A stretch of 59,244 bases of DNA from Marivita sp. (lineage in GTDB: Bacteria; Pseudomonadota; Alphaproteobacteria; Rhodobacterales; Rhodobacteraceae). Positions 22,999 to 32,622 of the stretch are shown piece after piece. How positions within the stretch are numbered: position 1 is the first letter of the stretch; each line of letters begins with the position of its first letter. Made by a program: the position numbers and the translations under genes. Under the pieces are notes generated by a model, which worked only from the letters and a program-made list of their open reading frames with translations, was not told the origin of the DNA and did no database searches. Location of the stretch: the NCBI RefSeq assembly GCF_017643905.1, contig NZ_JAEPMO010000003.1:1-59244 (forward strand), given 5' to 3'.

Positions 22999-23544
22999 TC
23001 AGAGGTCGTCGCCCTTGGGCTGCTTGATAAGGGCGCGTTCGCCCAGCCACGGGTTCAGGGCAACCGCTTCCTTGAGGATCGGCTGCGCCTCGTCGTCGCG
23101 GCCCATGGCGATCAGGGTCAACGCCTTGCCGGTCAAAGCCCCTGTATGGCGCGGGTTCAGGGCAATCGCCTGATCAAGGTCTGGCAGAACCGCAGGGTAA
23201 TCCCCACGCAGGTAATTCACGTAAGCGCGCTGGTTGTAGCCTTCGGCGTAGAAGGGACAGTAGGACACCAGTTTGTTCAGCCGGTCGGTGGCACGAAGGT
23301 AATCACCCACCCGCGCGGCGCGAAGGGCTTCGTCCAGCATCATCTGCGAGGGTTCATCCGGCGCTTCGAGCCACAGATCCCACATCTGACTTGAGAATGT
23401 CCGAGCGATCATCTCGTTCGGGGCGCGTTGCACCTGCGCATAGAGAGCATCAAGGGCAGCCGTGTGATCGGGCGCCACAGGACACCCATCGGCTACTGCA
23501 CTTTGCGCCGCAACTACGGCAAGGATTGAAATCATACTCCGCAT
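22999..23544 (-). CDS. Exported TPR-repeat protein
   Basis: About 181 residues: a short Sec signal (MRSMISILAVVAAQSAVADG) followed by helical TPR-like repeats (YLRATDRLNKLVSYCPFYAEGYNQRA, DLDQAIALNPRHTGAL, PILKEAVALNPWL). I took the Met that begins the signal peptide; an in-frame start 21 bases upstream exists. It is probably a periplasmic scaffold protein of unknown partner. It lies just downstream of the putR regulator gene on the same strand. Confidence 0.75.
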   Translation of the reverse strand: MRSMISILAVVAAQSAVADGCPVAPDHTAALDALYAQVQRAPNEMIARTFSSQMWDLWLEAPDEPSQMMLDEALRAARVGDYLRATDRLNKLVSYCPFYAEGYNQRAYVNYLRGDYPAVLPDLDQAIALNPRHTGALTGKALTLIAMGRDDEAQPILKEAVALNPWLGERALIKQPKGDDL

Positions 23545-23575
23545 GGAGGCATTTGGCAGCGTCACCCCGGTTCGG

Positions 23576-24085
23576 TCAAGTCACGTTCCCGAAAGTCTCT
23601 TCTTTTACCGCTTGCATGGCGACATAGGTCGAGGTGGCCGCGACATGAGGCAGGGTCGAGATCTTTTCGGCCAACACCTTGCGATAGCTGCGCATATTCG
23701 CGGTTCGCACCTTGAGCAGGTAGTCGAAATTCCCGGCGATCAGGTGGGCCTGTTCGATTTCGGGGATCTTGGCGACCGCCTCGTTGAACGCGGCCAATGC
23801 GGCCTCGCGGGTCTGTGTCATTTTCACTTCGACAAAGGCGATGTGATCCAGACCCAGCCGGATCGGATCGAGCAAGGCGCGGTAGCCCTGAATCGCTCCC
23901 ATTTCCTCGAGGCGTCGCAGGCGTGCCTGCGTGGGAGATTTCGACAAGCCGATCCGGCGCGACAGCTCGGTGATCGACACGCGTCCGTCGCGTGCCATCT
24001 CCTGCAGAATCGCCCGGTCGAACCTGTCCAGATCGGATATATTCAATTCGCCCGCCTTTCCGGAAAAAATCAGTGCGTTTGCCAT
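23576..24085 (-). CDS. putR: Lrp/AsnC-family activator of putA (PutR)
   Basis: A 169-residue Lrp-type regulator: helix-turn-helix in residues ~18-65 (DRAILQEMARDGRVSITELSRRIG) and a C-terminal RAM ligand-binding domain (HIAFVEVKM, HLIAGNFDYLLKVR). It is divergent from the putA gene with a 72-base gap, the usual layout of PutR, the proline-responsive activator of proline catabolism in alphaproteobacteria. The assignment rests on this neighbour as well as on the fold. Confidence 0.85.
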   Translation of the reverse strand: MANALIFSGKAGELNISDLDRFDRAILQEMARDGRVSITELSRRIGLSKSPTQARLRRLEEMGAIQGYRALLDPIRLGLDHIAFVEVKMTQTREAALAAFNEAVAKIPEIEQAHLIAGNFDYLLKVRTANMRSYRKVLAEKISTLPHVAATSTYVAMQAVKEETFGNVT

Positions 24086-24157
24086 GTCCACAGCGAATAA
24101 TCCGGCACTTGCCCTGCTGCTTACGCGATATTGTAGAGGATATGACTGGAGATCGCC

Positions 24158-27100
24158 ATGCCCCGTGATGAGCTGCCCAACCTGCGCCCCCTGATCGACG
24201 ACAACACCTATGCCGACGAAATGCAAAAGGTCGACACTTTGCGCGCCGCCGCGCAACTGACCCAAGAAGATCGCACCGAGATCAAAGCCCGGGCAACAAA
24301 GTTGGTCACGGCGATCCGCGAAGATTCGCGCCCCGGCCTGATGGAAGTATTCCTGAGCGAATACGGCCTGTCGACTGAAGAAGGCATTGCGCTCATGTGT
24401 CTGGCCGAAGCGCTGCTGCGTGTGCCGGATGCCGCCACCATCGACGCGCTGATCGAAGACAAGATCGCTCCGTCGAACTGGGCAAGCCATCTTGGGGAAA
24501 GCACATCGCCGCTGGTCAACGCGTCAACCTGGGCGCTGATGCTGACTGGCAAGGTGCTCAAGGACGAACAGCCCGGCCCCGTCGGCCATTTGCGCGGGGC
24601 CATCAAGCGCCTTGGCGAACCGGTGATCCGGACCGCCGTGGGTCGCGCGATGAAGGAAATGGGCGCACAGTTCGTGTTGGGCGAAACCATCCAGTCCGCC
24701 ATGAAACGCGCGGCCAGGATGGAGACCAAGGGCTACACCTATTCCTACGACATGCTTGGCGAAGCTGCGCGGACAGAGAGTGATGCGCGCCGTTACCACC
24801 TGTCCTATTCCCGCGCCATCAGCGCCATCGCCGAAGCCGCCAAGTCGAAGGACATCCGCGAAAACCCCGGCATTTCGGTCAAACTGTCGGCGCTGCATCC
24901 GCGCTATGAAGAAGCGCAGCAGGACACCGTGATGAACGAGGTGGTGCCGCGCCTGCGCACGCTGGCTCAGCTGGCGCGGTCGGCCGGGATTGGACTCAAC
25001 ATCGACGCGGAAGAGGCTGACCGCCTCTCGGTCTCTCTCGACGTGATCGAAACCGTTTTTTCGGAACCATCGCTCAAGGGGTGGGATGGGTTCGGCGTGG
25101 TCGTACAGGCCTACGGGCCACGTGCGGGGCATGTCATCGACTGGCTTTATAATCTGGCTGAACGGCTGGACCGCAAGATCATGGTGCGGCTGGTCAAAGG
25201 CGCTTATTGGGACACCGAGATCAAGCGCGCGCAGGTGGCAGGCCTTCCGGCGTTTCCGGTGTTCACCGCCAAACATCACACCGACATCAGCTACATCGCC
25301 AACGCGCGCAAATTGCTGGGCATGACCGACCGGGTCTACCCGCAATTCGCCACGCATAACGCGCATACGGTGGCCGCGATCCTTCATATGGCCGAGGACC
25401 GTGCATTATTCGAATTCCAGCGTCTGCACGGCATGGGCGAGGCGTTGCATGACATCGTCAAGGATTCCGAGGGCACCCGCTGTCGGATCTATGCCCCGGT
25501 CGGCGCCCATCGTGATCTGCTGGCCTATCTCGTGCGGCGGTTGCTCGAGAATGGCGCGAACAGCTCGTTCGTGAACCAGATCGTCGACACCGATGTGCCC
25601 GCGGCTGAGGTGGCCTCGGATCCATTCGATGCACATGACTTGCCAAAGCTGGCAACCGGTCCAGTGTTGTTCGCGCCCGAACGCCCGAACTCCAAAGGAT
25701 GGGACCTCACCCATCGCCCGACCCGCGCAGCAATCGAAGCCGCGCGCAAATCCTTTGCGACCGAACGATGGTCCGCCGCACCGCTGGTGGCAGGCGATGC
25801 CGAAACCGGCGCGATGGATCCGGTGATCAACCCCGCGCGGCCCGGCGACACGGTAGGGTCGGTCACATGGGCCAACTCAGTCACGGTCGCCACCGCCTGT
25901 GCTGCAGCCAAGCCGTGGGATGCCTCTCCCGCAGATCGTGCGGCAGTGCTGAACAAAGCCGCCGACCTCTACGAGACCCATTACGGCGAATTGTTTGCTC
26001 TGCTGGCCCGCGAGGCCGGGAAATCGCTGCCCGACGCGGTCGCCGAACTGCGCGAGGCGGTAGATTTCCTGCGATATTACTCGGCCCGTGCAGAGGGCGC
26101 TGCACCGCAGGGCCTCTTTGCCTGCATCAGCCCGTGGAACTTTCCACTGGCGATCTTCACGGGGCAAATCGCGGCAGCATTGGCAACCGGCAATGCCGTG
26201 CTGGCCAAACCGGCAGAACAAACGCCTCTCATCGCGCATCGCGCCGCGCAATTGCTGCATGAAGCGGGTGTTCCCAAGACCGCCCTTCAGCTTCTGCCGG
26301 GGGCGGGCGATGTCGGTGCCGCGCTGACGTCGAACCCGGCGATCAAAGGCGTTGCCTTTACCGGCTCGACCGAGACCGCGCAGATCATCCATCGCAGTAT
26401 GGCCGAACACCTTGACCCCGGCGCGCCGCTGATCGCGGAAACCGGCGGGTTGAACGCGATGATCGTGGACAGCACCGCGTTGCCGGAACAGGCGGTGCAG
26501 GCAATTGTCGAATCCGCCTTTCAATCCGCTGGTCAGCGCTGTTCCGCGCTGCGCTGCCTTTACGTGCAAGAAGACATCGCCGACGCCTTTACCGAAATGC
26601 TGACCGGAGCGATGGACGCGCTGGTGATCGGTGATCCATGGACCTACGGCACCGATGTTGGCCCTGCCATTGATGCCGAGGCGCGTGACGGGATCATCTC
26701 GTATGTCGATACAGCCGAGGCCGAGGGCCGCGTGCTGCACCGCTTGCCCCTGCCCGGCGGCGGCACGTTTGTGCCCCCCACGCTCATCAAGGTCTCTGGC
26801 ATTAAGGACATGGAGCGCGAAATTTTTGGCCCTGTCCTGCACATCGCGACGTTCAGATCGAAAGACATCGACACCGTGATCGACGCAATCAATGCAACCG
26901 GCTACGGGTTGACCTTTGGCCTGCAGACCCGGATTGACGACCGCGTGCAGCATGTCTCGGAGCGGATCAAGGCGGGTAATATCTATGTGAACCGCAACCA
27001 GATCGGCGCGATTGTCGGCAGCCAGCCTTTTGGCGGTGAAGGGCTGTCGGGCACCGGCCCTAAAGCGGGTGGGCCGAATTACCTCGCCCGGTTCCGCAAG

Positions 27101-27580
27101 CATCCAGCAGACGCAGCCGGGGAAGGATGGTCTTCGCAGGACAGCAAGGATCGCCTGACCAAAGTGCTTGCCTCTGCCGGCACCAAGGCATCCGCGACCA
27201 AGACCACCCTTCCCGGCCCGACCGGCGAGTCCAACGTTCTGACCTCGATGGCGCGCGGACCGATCCTTTGCCTCGGACCAGGTGCTGAGACCGCCGTCGC
27301 GCAGGCACAGGCTGTCGAAGCCTTGGGCGGCAAAGCTTTTGTCGCAGCAGGCAACGTCGACGCGGCGTGGCTGGCCGATCTGCCCATGGATGGCGCTATC
27401 TGGTGGGGCGATGCGGATACCGCACGCGAATTGCGTGCCGCTTTGGCCAGCCGGACAGGTCCAATCCTGCCGCTGATCACCGGGATGCCGGACAAAGGCC
27501 ACGCCTGTCACGAACGCCATGTCTGCGTCGATACCACCGCCTCGGGCGGAAACGCACAGCTTCTGAGCGGCGCGGCTTGA
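24158..27580 (+). CDS. putA: Bifunctional proline dehydrogenase / glutamate semialdehyde dehydrogenase
   Basis: An 1140-residue PutA that oxidises proline to glutamate in two steps. The FAD-dependent proline dehydrogenase barrel covers roughly residues 150-450 (SVKLSALHPRYE, RLVKGAYWD, YPQFATHNAHT). The NAD-dependent P5C dehydrogenase covers roughly 530-1000 (SPWNFPLAIFTG, VAFTGSTETA, catalytic Cys near residue 795 in GQRCSALRC). The last ~100 residues form the PutA C-terminal segment. There is no N-terminal ribbon-helix-helix domain, so it does not repress its own gene; that task falls to the divergent Lrp-type regulator. GGAG precedes the ATG. Confidence 0.95.
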   Translation: MPRDELPNLRPLIDDNTYADEMQKVDTLRAAAQLTQEDRTEIKARATKLVTAIREDSRPGLMEVFLSEYGLSTEEGIALMCLAEALLRVPDAATIDALIEDKIAPSNWASHLGESTSPLVNASTWALMLTGKVLKDEQPGPVGHLRGAIKRLGEPVIRTAVGRAMKEMGAQFVLGETIQSAMKRAARMETKGYTYSYDMLGEAARTESDARRYHLSYSRAISAIAEAAKSKDIRENPGISVKLSALHPRYEEAQQDTVMNEVVPRLRTLAQLARSAGIGLNIDAEEADRLSVSLDVIETVFSEPSLKGWDGFGVVVQAYGPRAGHVIDWLYNLAERLDRKIMVRLVKGAYWDTEIKRAQVAGLPAFPVFTAKHHTDISYIANARKLLGMTDRVYPQFATHNAHTVAAILHMAEDRALFEFQRLHGMGEALHDIVKDSEGTRCRIYAPVGAHRDLLAYLVRRLLENGANSSFVNQIVDTDVPAAEVASDPFDAHDLPKLATGPVLFAPERPNSKGWDLTHRPTRAAIEAARKSFATERWSAAPLVAGDAETGAMDPVINPARPGDTVGSVTWANSVTVATACAAAKPWDASPADRAAVLNKAADLYETHYGELFALLAREAGKSLPDAVAELREAVDFLRYYSARAEGAAPQGLFACISPWNFPLAIFTGQIAAALATGNAVLAKPAEQTPLIAHRAAQLLHEAGVPKTALQLLPGAGDVGAALTSNPAIKGVAFTGSTETAQIIHRSMAEHLDPGAPLIAETGGLNAMIVDSTALPEQAVQAIVESAFQSAGQRCSALRCLYVQEDIADAFTEMLTGAMDALVIGDPWTYGTDVGPAIDAEARDGIISYVDTAEAEGRVLHRLPLPGGGTFVPPTLIKVSGIKDMEREIFGPVLHIATFRSKDIDTVIDAINATGYGLTFGLQTRIDDRVQHVSERIKAGNIYVNRNQIGAIVGSQPFGGEGLSGTGPKAGGPNYLARFRKHPADAAGEGWSSQDSKDRLTKVLASAGTKASATKTTLPGPTGESNVLTSMARGPILCLGPGAETAVAQAQAVEALGGKAFVAAGNVDAAWLADLPMDGAIWWGDADTARELRAALASRTGPILPLITGMPDKGHACHERHVCVDTTASGGNAQLLSGAA

Positions 27581-27611
27581 CGCGCCGCCGCTTTGCGCCA
27601 ACTGTCGCGGC

Positions 27612-28355
27612 ATGTTTCCGATCCGCGATCACAACCCGTCGGGCCGTACGCCCTTTGTCACATACGCGCTGATCGTCGCGAATGTCGGCATTTTCCTGAG
27701 CTACTGGCCGCTCATGCAGAGCGACCAGGAGATCATGCGCTTTTACTTCGACTATGCGCTGATCCCGGCACTGGTCAGCGAAGGTCAAGGGTTCAGCGGA
27801 TTTCTCACCTCCATGTTCCTGCATGGCGGCTGGATGCACCTGATCGGTAACATGCTGTTTCTGTTCATCTTCGGCGACAACATGGAAGACGAGATGGGGC
27901 ATGTTGGGTTTACCCTCTTCTATCTTGCCGCAGGATTGGGCGCCGGGTTCATCCATTATATCAGCGCGCCCGGATCGCCCGTTCCGACTGTTGGTGCGTC
28001 CGGGGCCATTGCCGGGGTGATGGGCGGTTATCTCTTGCTGTTCCCAAAGGCCAAGGTTGATATCCTGATCATCATCGTGATCATTTTTCGCATCTTCCCG
28101 ATCCCGGCGTGGATAATGTTGGGGCTGTGGTTCGCCATGCAGATCTTTGGCGGGTTCGGCACGGCCGCCGACGAGGGGGGCGTGGCCTATTGGGCCCATG
28201 TGGGCGGATTTGTGATCGGATTGGCACTGACCATCCCGCTCTGGCTGCGCTTGGGCGGGCCGCAGTTCTGGACGCGCACGGAAGGCCACCCGCCGCATCC
28301 CGACGCCAAGTACCAGCTTTCCCGGTCACGCGTTCTGTCGGTGCGCCGGAAATGA
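27612..28355 (+). CDS. Rhomboid-family intramembrane serine protease
   Basis: A 247-residue polytopic membrane protein. The catalytic dyad is Ser130 in GASGAIAG and His196 in AHVGGFVIG. The HGGWMHLIGNMLFL motif and about six hydrophobic segments fit the family. It cleaves substrates within the membrane. It starts 31 bases after putA, and its stop overlaps the ATG of the next gene, so the two are translationally coupled. Confidence 0.9.
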   Translation: MFPIRDHNPSGRTPFVTYALIVANVGIFLSYWPLMQSDQEIMRFYFDYALIPALVSEGQGFSGFLTSMFLHGGWMHLIGNMLFLFIFGDNMEDEMGHVGFTLFYLAAGLGAGFIHYISAPGSPVPTVGASGAIAGVMGGYLLLFPKAKVDILIIIVIIFRIFPIPAWIMLGLWFAMQIFGGFGTAADEGGVAYWAHVGGFVIGLALTIPLWLRLGGPQFWTRTEGHPPHPDAKYQLSRSRVLSVRRK

Positions 28356-28720
28356 GTGGTCCGGTCAAGGTCACGTGCCATTGCGGCGCGGTCGAACTTT
28401 CCGTGTATCTGAAAGACGGACTTGGCGCAGCGCGGCGCTGCGACTGTTCCTATTGCCGGCGTCGGGGGACCCCGACCGCCAGTGTGGCGCGCGCGGATCT
28501 GCGGATCGTCAAAGGCGAAGACAACCTGACGCTTTACAGTTTCGGAACTCACACGGCGAAACACTATTTCTGCAAAATCTGCGGGATCTACACGCATCAT
28601 CAACGCCGATCCGATCCAGACCAATACGGCGTGAACATGGGTTGCATAGAAGGCGTGAACCCCAGGGACTTTGAACCAATCGGCTGGCATGACGGCGTGA
28701 ATCACCCTTCGGATCAATGA
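28352..28720 (+). CDS. GFA-family (Mss4-like) zinc protein
   Basis: A 122-residue protein of the glutathione-dependent formaldehyde-activating (GFA) family. Zinc-binding cysteines are in TCHCGAVEL, CDCSYCRRRG and YFCKICGIYTHH. The founding member speeds condensation of formaldehyde with glutathione, but most homologues have unknown roles. Its ATG overlaps the rhomboid gene stop (ATGA). Confidence 0.88.
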   Translation: MSGPVKVTCHCGAVELSVYLKDGLGAARRCDCSYCRRRGTPTASVARADLRIVKGEDNLTLYSFGTHTAKHYFCKICGIYTHHQRRSDPDQYGVNMGCIEGVNPRDFEPIGWHDGVNHPSDQ

Positions 28721-28829
28721 TCGCGCCACGCTAGACCGCAAATCCAAACAAAGCCTGAACACGCGTGATTGCACGGGTCCGTCTGCGCGTGTATCCCTCG
28801 GCAAAACCGAAATTCAAAGGAACGCGATC

Positions 28830-30485
28830 ATGGCAGCCTATCAGTATGTCTATCACATGAGCGGGGTCTCCAAAACGTATCCCGGCGGCAAGAAGACGTT
28901 CGAAAACATCCACCTGAACTTTCTTCCCGGGGTCAAGATTGGTGTTGTCGGCGTCAACGGCGCCGGTAAATCGACCTTGCTCAAGATCATGGCGGGGATG
29001 GACACCGATTTCTCGGGCGAGGCATGGGCAGCCGAAGGGGCCAAGGTCGGCTATCTGCCGCAGGAGCCGCAGCTCGATCCGGCGCTGACCGTACGCGAAA
29101 ATGTCATGTTGGGCGTGGCCGAAAAGAAGGGCAAGCTTGATCGTTTCAACGAACTTGCGATGAACTACAGCGATGAAACCGCTGACGAAATGGCCGCCCT
29201 GCAGGACGAGATCGACGCCAACAACCTCTGGGATCTGGACAGCCAGATCGACGTCGCGATGGAAGCCCTGCGCTGCCCGCCGGATGACGCGGATGTGACC
29301 ACGCTTTCGGGTGGTGAAAAGCGCCGCGTCGCGCTCTGCAAGCTGCTGCTTGAAGCGCCGGACATGCTGCTGCTTGACGAACCGACCAACCACCTTGATG
29401 CCGAAACCATCGCGTGGTTGCAGAACCACCTGATCGAATACAAGGGCACGATCCTGATCGTCACGCACGACCGTTATTTCCTCGACGACATCACCGGCTG
29501 GATTCTCGAACTCGACCGGGGCCGTGGAATTCCCTACGAGGGCAATTATTCCAGCTGGCTGGAGCAGAAAGCCAAGCGGTTGGAGCAGGAAGCGCGCGAA
29601 GACAAGGCCAAGCAGAAGACGCTTGAGCGTGAACTTGCCTGGATGCGGCAGGGTCAGAAGGCGCGTCAGGCCAAATCCAAGGCGCGTATTCAGGCCTACG
29701 AACAGATGGCTGGTCAGTCCGAACTCGAGCGCGTCGGGCGCGCGCAGATCATCATTCCGAACGGCCCGCGTCTTGGGTCGAAAGTTATTGATGTCAATGG
29801 CTTGAAGAAGGCGATGGGCGACAAGCTCCTGATAGAGGACCTGTCCTTCAGCCTGCCACCGGGCGGCATTGTCGGCGTGATCGGCCCGAACGGGGCTGGT
29901 AAATCGACGCTTTTCAAGATGCTCACCGGACAGGAACAGCCCGACGCGGGCGAGGTGTCTTATGGGGATACCGTCCAGTTGGCGTATGTCGACCAGTCGC
30001 GCGACGATCTGAACGCCAACGACACCGTGTGGGAAGCCATCTCTGGCGGGGCGGAACTGATCAAACTCGGGGATGCCGAGGTCAATTCCCGCGCCTATTG
30101 CGGGTCGTTCAACTTCAAGGGGGGCGACCAGCAGAAGAAGGTTGGCCTGCTGTCGGGTGGCGAACGCAACCGCGTGCACATGGCGCGTCTGCTCAAGGAG
30201 GGCGGGAACGTCCTTCTGCTCGACGAACCGACCAACGATCTCGACGTCGAAACGCTCCGCGCGTTGGAAGATGCCATCGAGGATTTCGCGGGCTGCGCCG
30301 TGGTCATCAGCCACGACCGTTTCTTCCTCGACCGTCTGTGTACGCACATCCTCGCCTTCGAAGGTGATGCCCATGTCGAATGGTTCGAGGGCAACTTCGC
30401 CGATTACGAAGAGGACAAGAAACGCCGCCTGGGTGCGGATGCGCTTGAGCCGAAGCGGGTGAAGTTCAAGAAGTTTGTGCGGTAA
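28830..30485 (+). CDS. ettA: Energy-dependent translational throttle protein EttA (ABC-F ATPase)
   Basis: A 551-residue soluble ABC-F protein with two ATPase domains and no membrane part. The first domain has Walker A GVNGAGKSTLL (about residues 43-53) and LSGGEKRRVALC. A charged linker rich in Lys/Glu/Arg (about 240-300, the arm that touches the ribosome) follows. The second domain has GPNGAGKSTLF and LSGGERNRVHMAR. EttA binds the ribosomal E site and couples translation to energy state. AAAGGAA precedes the ATG. Confidence 0.95.
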   Translation: MAAYQYVYHMSGVSKTYPGGKKTFENIHLNFLPGVKIGVVGVNGAGKSTLLKIMAGMDTDFSGEAWAAEGAKVGYLPQEPQLDPALTVRENVMLGVAEKKGKLDRFNELAMNYSDETADEMAALQDEIDANNLWDLDSQIDVAMEALRCPPDDADVTTLSGGEKRRVALCKLLLEAPDMLLLDEPTNHLDAETIAWLQNHLIEYKGTILIVTHDRYFLDDITGWILELDRGRGIPYEGNYSSWLEQKAKRLEQEAREDKAKQKTLERELAWMRQGQKARQAKSKARIQAYEQMAGQSELERVGRAQIIIPNGPRLGSKVIDVNGLKKAMGDKLLIEDLSFSLPPGGIVGVIGPNGAGKSTLFKMLTGQEQPDAGEVSYGDTVQLAYVDQSRDDLNANDTVWEAISGGAELIKLGDAEVNSRAYCGSFNFKGGDQQKKVGLLSGGERNRVHMARLLKEGGNVLLLDEPTNDLDVETLRALEDAIEDFAGCAVVISHDRFFLDRLCTHILAFEGDAHVEWFEGNFADYEEDKKRRLGADALEPKRVKFKKFVR

Positions 30486-30566
30486 TCTCTAAGCGCAACA
30501 TCGGTCGGGCTTTTGCCCGGCCGCCGCGCGACAAGATCAATACAAGTATATTAAAGCGGGGTCACC

Positions 30567-30989
30567 TCACCCCACCCACCCGACAATCTGATCCGCGCGC
30601 ATGGCGCCCGACTGCCGCGCACCTTCGCGGCCGCCGACAAAGCGGATCATTGTCGGGATTCCGCGGATACCGTAGGTCTGGCCGGATTGCGGGAAGTCCT
30701 CGGTGTTGAGTTTCACCAGACGGGCGCGGCCCTTGAGCGTGCCGGCGGCTTTGGAAAACTCCGGTCCCATCATCTTGCAGGGTCCACACCATGGCGCCCA
30801 GAAGTCGACCACTAATGGCACCTCGTCGGTGCGGGCGGCCTTTTGCAGGGTGGTCCAGTCGACCTCGACCGCCTTGCCCGGCATCAGCGTGGCGCCACAG
30901 GTCCCGCATTTGGGATCTGCATCCAGCCGGTCGTCGGGCACACGGTTGATCTGACCGCAATCAAGGCAGGTGAGTTTCTTGCCGGACAT
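30567..30989 (-). CDS. trxC: Thioredoxin 2
   Basis: A 140-residue thioredoxin with the extra N-terminal zinc ribbon typical of TrxC (C8-x2-C11 and C28-x2-C31). The redox site is C68-G-P-C71 in FWAPWCGPCK, and RGIPTMIRF holds the cis-Pro. It reduces disulfides in the cytoplasm and is usually induced by oxidative stress. I chose the start that begins the zinc ribbon (MSGKKLTC), with GGAGGACACC before it on the minus strand. Confidence 0.93.
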   Translation of the reverse strand: MSGKKLTCLDCGQINRVPDDRLDADPKCGTCGATLMPGKAVEVDWTTLQKAARTDEVPLVVDFWAPWCGPCKMMGPEFSKAAGTLKGRARLVKLNTEDFPQSGQTYGIRGIPTMIRFVGGREGARQSGAMRADQIVGWVG

Positions 30990-31236
30990 TGGTGTCCTCC
31001 CAGATATTCGGCAATCGACATATGTAGAAAGTGACCTATCGGCAAGTCCTTGCCGACCTGGGCTATCCAAAGAGAATCCCCTTGTTAAATGTGCGACAAC
31101 CTGTCATAGGCAGCATCGCTAACGATCTTCTACTCGACCTTCTGTTTTCCGACACCGGCACGCAGCTTTCGATCCAGACGTGACTTTGCCGGGTTGCCGC
31201 ACAAAGCGGGCAACGGACAACACAAGGATACTTCAC

Positions 31237-31443
31237 ATGGCCACTGGCACAGTGAAATGGTTCAACACCACCAAAGGCTACGGCTTCATCGCACCCGATG
31301 GCGGTTCCAAGGACGTTTTCGTCCACATCTCCGCCGTTGAGCGTTCGGGCCTCACCGGTCTGCGCGACGACCAGAAGGTGACCTTCGACATCGAAGCAGG
31401 CCGTGACGGCCGCGAAAGCGCGATCAATCTCGCGCTGGCATAA
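31237..31443 (+). CDS. Cold-shock protein (CspA family), copy 1
   Basis: A 68-residue single-domain cold-shock protein with both RNA-binding motifs, KGYGFIAP (RNP1) and VFVHISAV (RNP2). It binds single-stranded RNA and acts as an RNA chaperone. The closely related copy at 33135 differs at about 10 positions. A long 5' region (about 165 bases since the divergent trxC start) could hold a temperature-sensitive leader. A strong terminator follows. Confidence 0.95.
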   Translation: MATGTVKWFNTTKGYGFIAPDGGSKDVFVHISAVERSGLTGLRDDQKVTFDIEAGRDGRESAINLALA

Positions 31444-31465
31444 GCCACAGCGATTCTCGATCTTG

Positions 31466-31499
31466 AACCGCCCGGTGCCACCTGCGCCGGGCGGTTTTT
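31466..31499 (+). terminator. Rho-independent terminator after cold-shock gene 1
   Basis: AACCGCCCGG and CCGGGCGGTT form a GC-rich stem of ten pairs with an 11-base loop, followed by TTTTTCTTTT. It lies 22 bases after the stop codon. Confidence 0.92.
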
Positions 31500-31692
31500 C
31501 TTTTGCGGTACGCTATGAGGGCTGAAGGCGTGGCGCAGGCCTTGGTCGCTTGAACTTGTGTCCTTTCTGTCGCAACTGACTTGGGCGCGCGACGGGCAAA
31601 TGTGCAATTGCGCTTGTTTTCGCCCAAAGCGTTGGCAAAGTTCCGCAGACTTCGTTTGTACGAGTTAAGAACAACAAGGAACAGCGCTGCCC

Positions 31693-32253
31693 ATGATTTC
31701 ACGTCGTCACTTTCTGGCCGCCACCGCTGCCGGTCTGGCTGCCCCGAGTATCGCATCTGCCCAAGCTTTCCAGATCGACCCGATCTACCGCCCCCAGAAT
31801 GTCCGGATCAAAAGCGAAGTGGTTCCGGGCCAAATTCTGATCCTGCCACGCGCGCATTTCCTCTATCATGTCACTCAGCCGAGTGTTGCCCGCCGTTATG
31901 GCGTTGGCGTAGGCCGCGCCGGTCTTGAATTCACCGGTACCGCCGAGATCGCGGTAAAGAAGGAATGGCCGACCTGGCGTCCGACCGACGAGATGATCGA
32001 GCGCGAGCCCGACACGTACTCAAAGTTCGTCGACAATGACTACGTTCAGCCGGGTGGACCGGACAACCCTCTGGGCGCACGTGCGCTCTACCTCTTCCAG
32101 AACGGGCGGGACACGTTCTTCCGCATCCACGGGACAACGGCGCCCCGTTCCATCGGACAGTCCGTGTCCAACGGCTGCATCCGCATGCTGAACGAGCATG
32201 TTGAGGACCTGTACGACCGGGTGCCGATCGGGACGGTTGTCACGGTTCTCTGA
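31693..32253 (+). CDS. L,D-transpeptidase (YkuD domain)
   Basis: A 186-residue exported enzyme. The N-terminus MISRRHFLAATAAGLAAPS has the twin-arginine pattern and an ASAQA cleavage site. The YkuD catalytic motif is HGTTAPRSIGQ followed by SNGCIRM, with catalytic Cys162. Such enzymes form 3-3 crosslinks in peptidoglycan or attach proteins to it. AAGGA precedes the ATG. It is a single-gene unit. Confidence 0.92.
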   Translation: MISRRHFLAATAAGLAAPSIASAQAFQIDPIYRPQNVRIKSEVVPGQILILPRAHFLYHVTQPSVARRYGVGVGRAGLEFTGTAEIAVKKEWPTWRPTDEMIEREPDTYSKFVDNDYVQPGGPDNPLGARALYLFQNGRDTFFRIHGTTAPRSIGQSVSNGCIRMLNEHVEDLYDRVPIGTVVTVL

Positions 32254-32388
32254 TTAAATATGCAGTCCGGGGGCATGATCTGCCCATGTCTCCGGATTGC
32301 CCTTCCGCTGCCATAAATCGTGCATCATTCGCGGCCATTTAGTGGTCGTTAAGATATGAGGCGCATTCTTGTGTCAAAAGGGTAGAAG

Positions 32389-32562
32389 ATGGCAGCAATC
32401 ACACTTATCGCAGGAAGCATTCTCGGATGGGTGGCTGCGGCAGCGGCATTGGTCGGTGGGGCGCTTGCCTCAACAGCGATACTGGTTTTCCTGATCACCT
32501 GCTTCGGTTTCTCGGCAATCACCTTGTTTGCAGCCGCTCTGCGCGAGGTCAATCCATCCTGA
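32389..32562 (+). CDS. Small membrane protein, unknown
   Basis: A 57-residue reading frame that is almost entirely hydrophobic, with two likely membrane helices (ITLIAGSILGWVAAAAALVG and ALASTAILVFLITCFGFSAI) and a short polar end, REVNPS. An AAAGGGTAGAAG ribosome-binding region precedes the ATG. I recognise no family. Coding is supported only by composition and the start site. Confidence 0.5.
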   Translation: MAAITLIAGSILGWVAAAAALVGGALASTAILVFLITCFGFSAITLFAAALREVNPS

Positions 32563-32622
32563 CCTGATCGCGCGACCGCCTTCTGCGGTCACACGCAATT
32601 CTTGGCCGACCAAACCTGCGTG

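Noticed and set aside
25877-27613. A 578-residue open frame on the minus strand
   Set aside because: It is antisense to the aldehyde dehydrogenase half of putA and has shadow composition only.
28731-30374. A 547-residue open frame on the minus strand
   Set aside because: It is antisense to ettA, which is unmistakable. The reverse frame has no recognised motif and no ribosome-binding site.
30486-30566. Hairpin after ettA as an intrinsic terminator
   Set aside because: The GTCGGGC/GCCCGGC stem is short and no T-run follows, so I did not list it.
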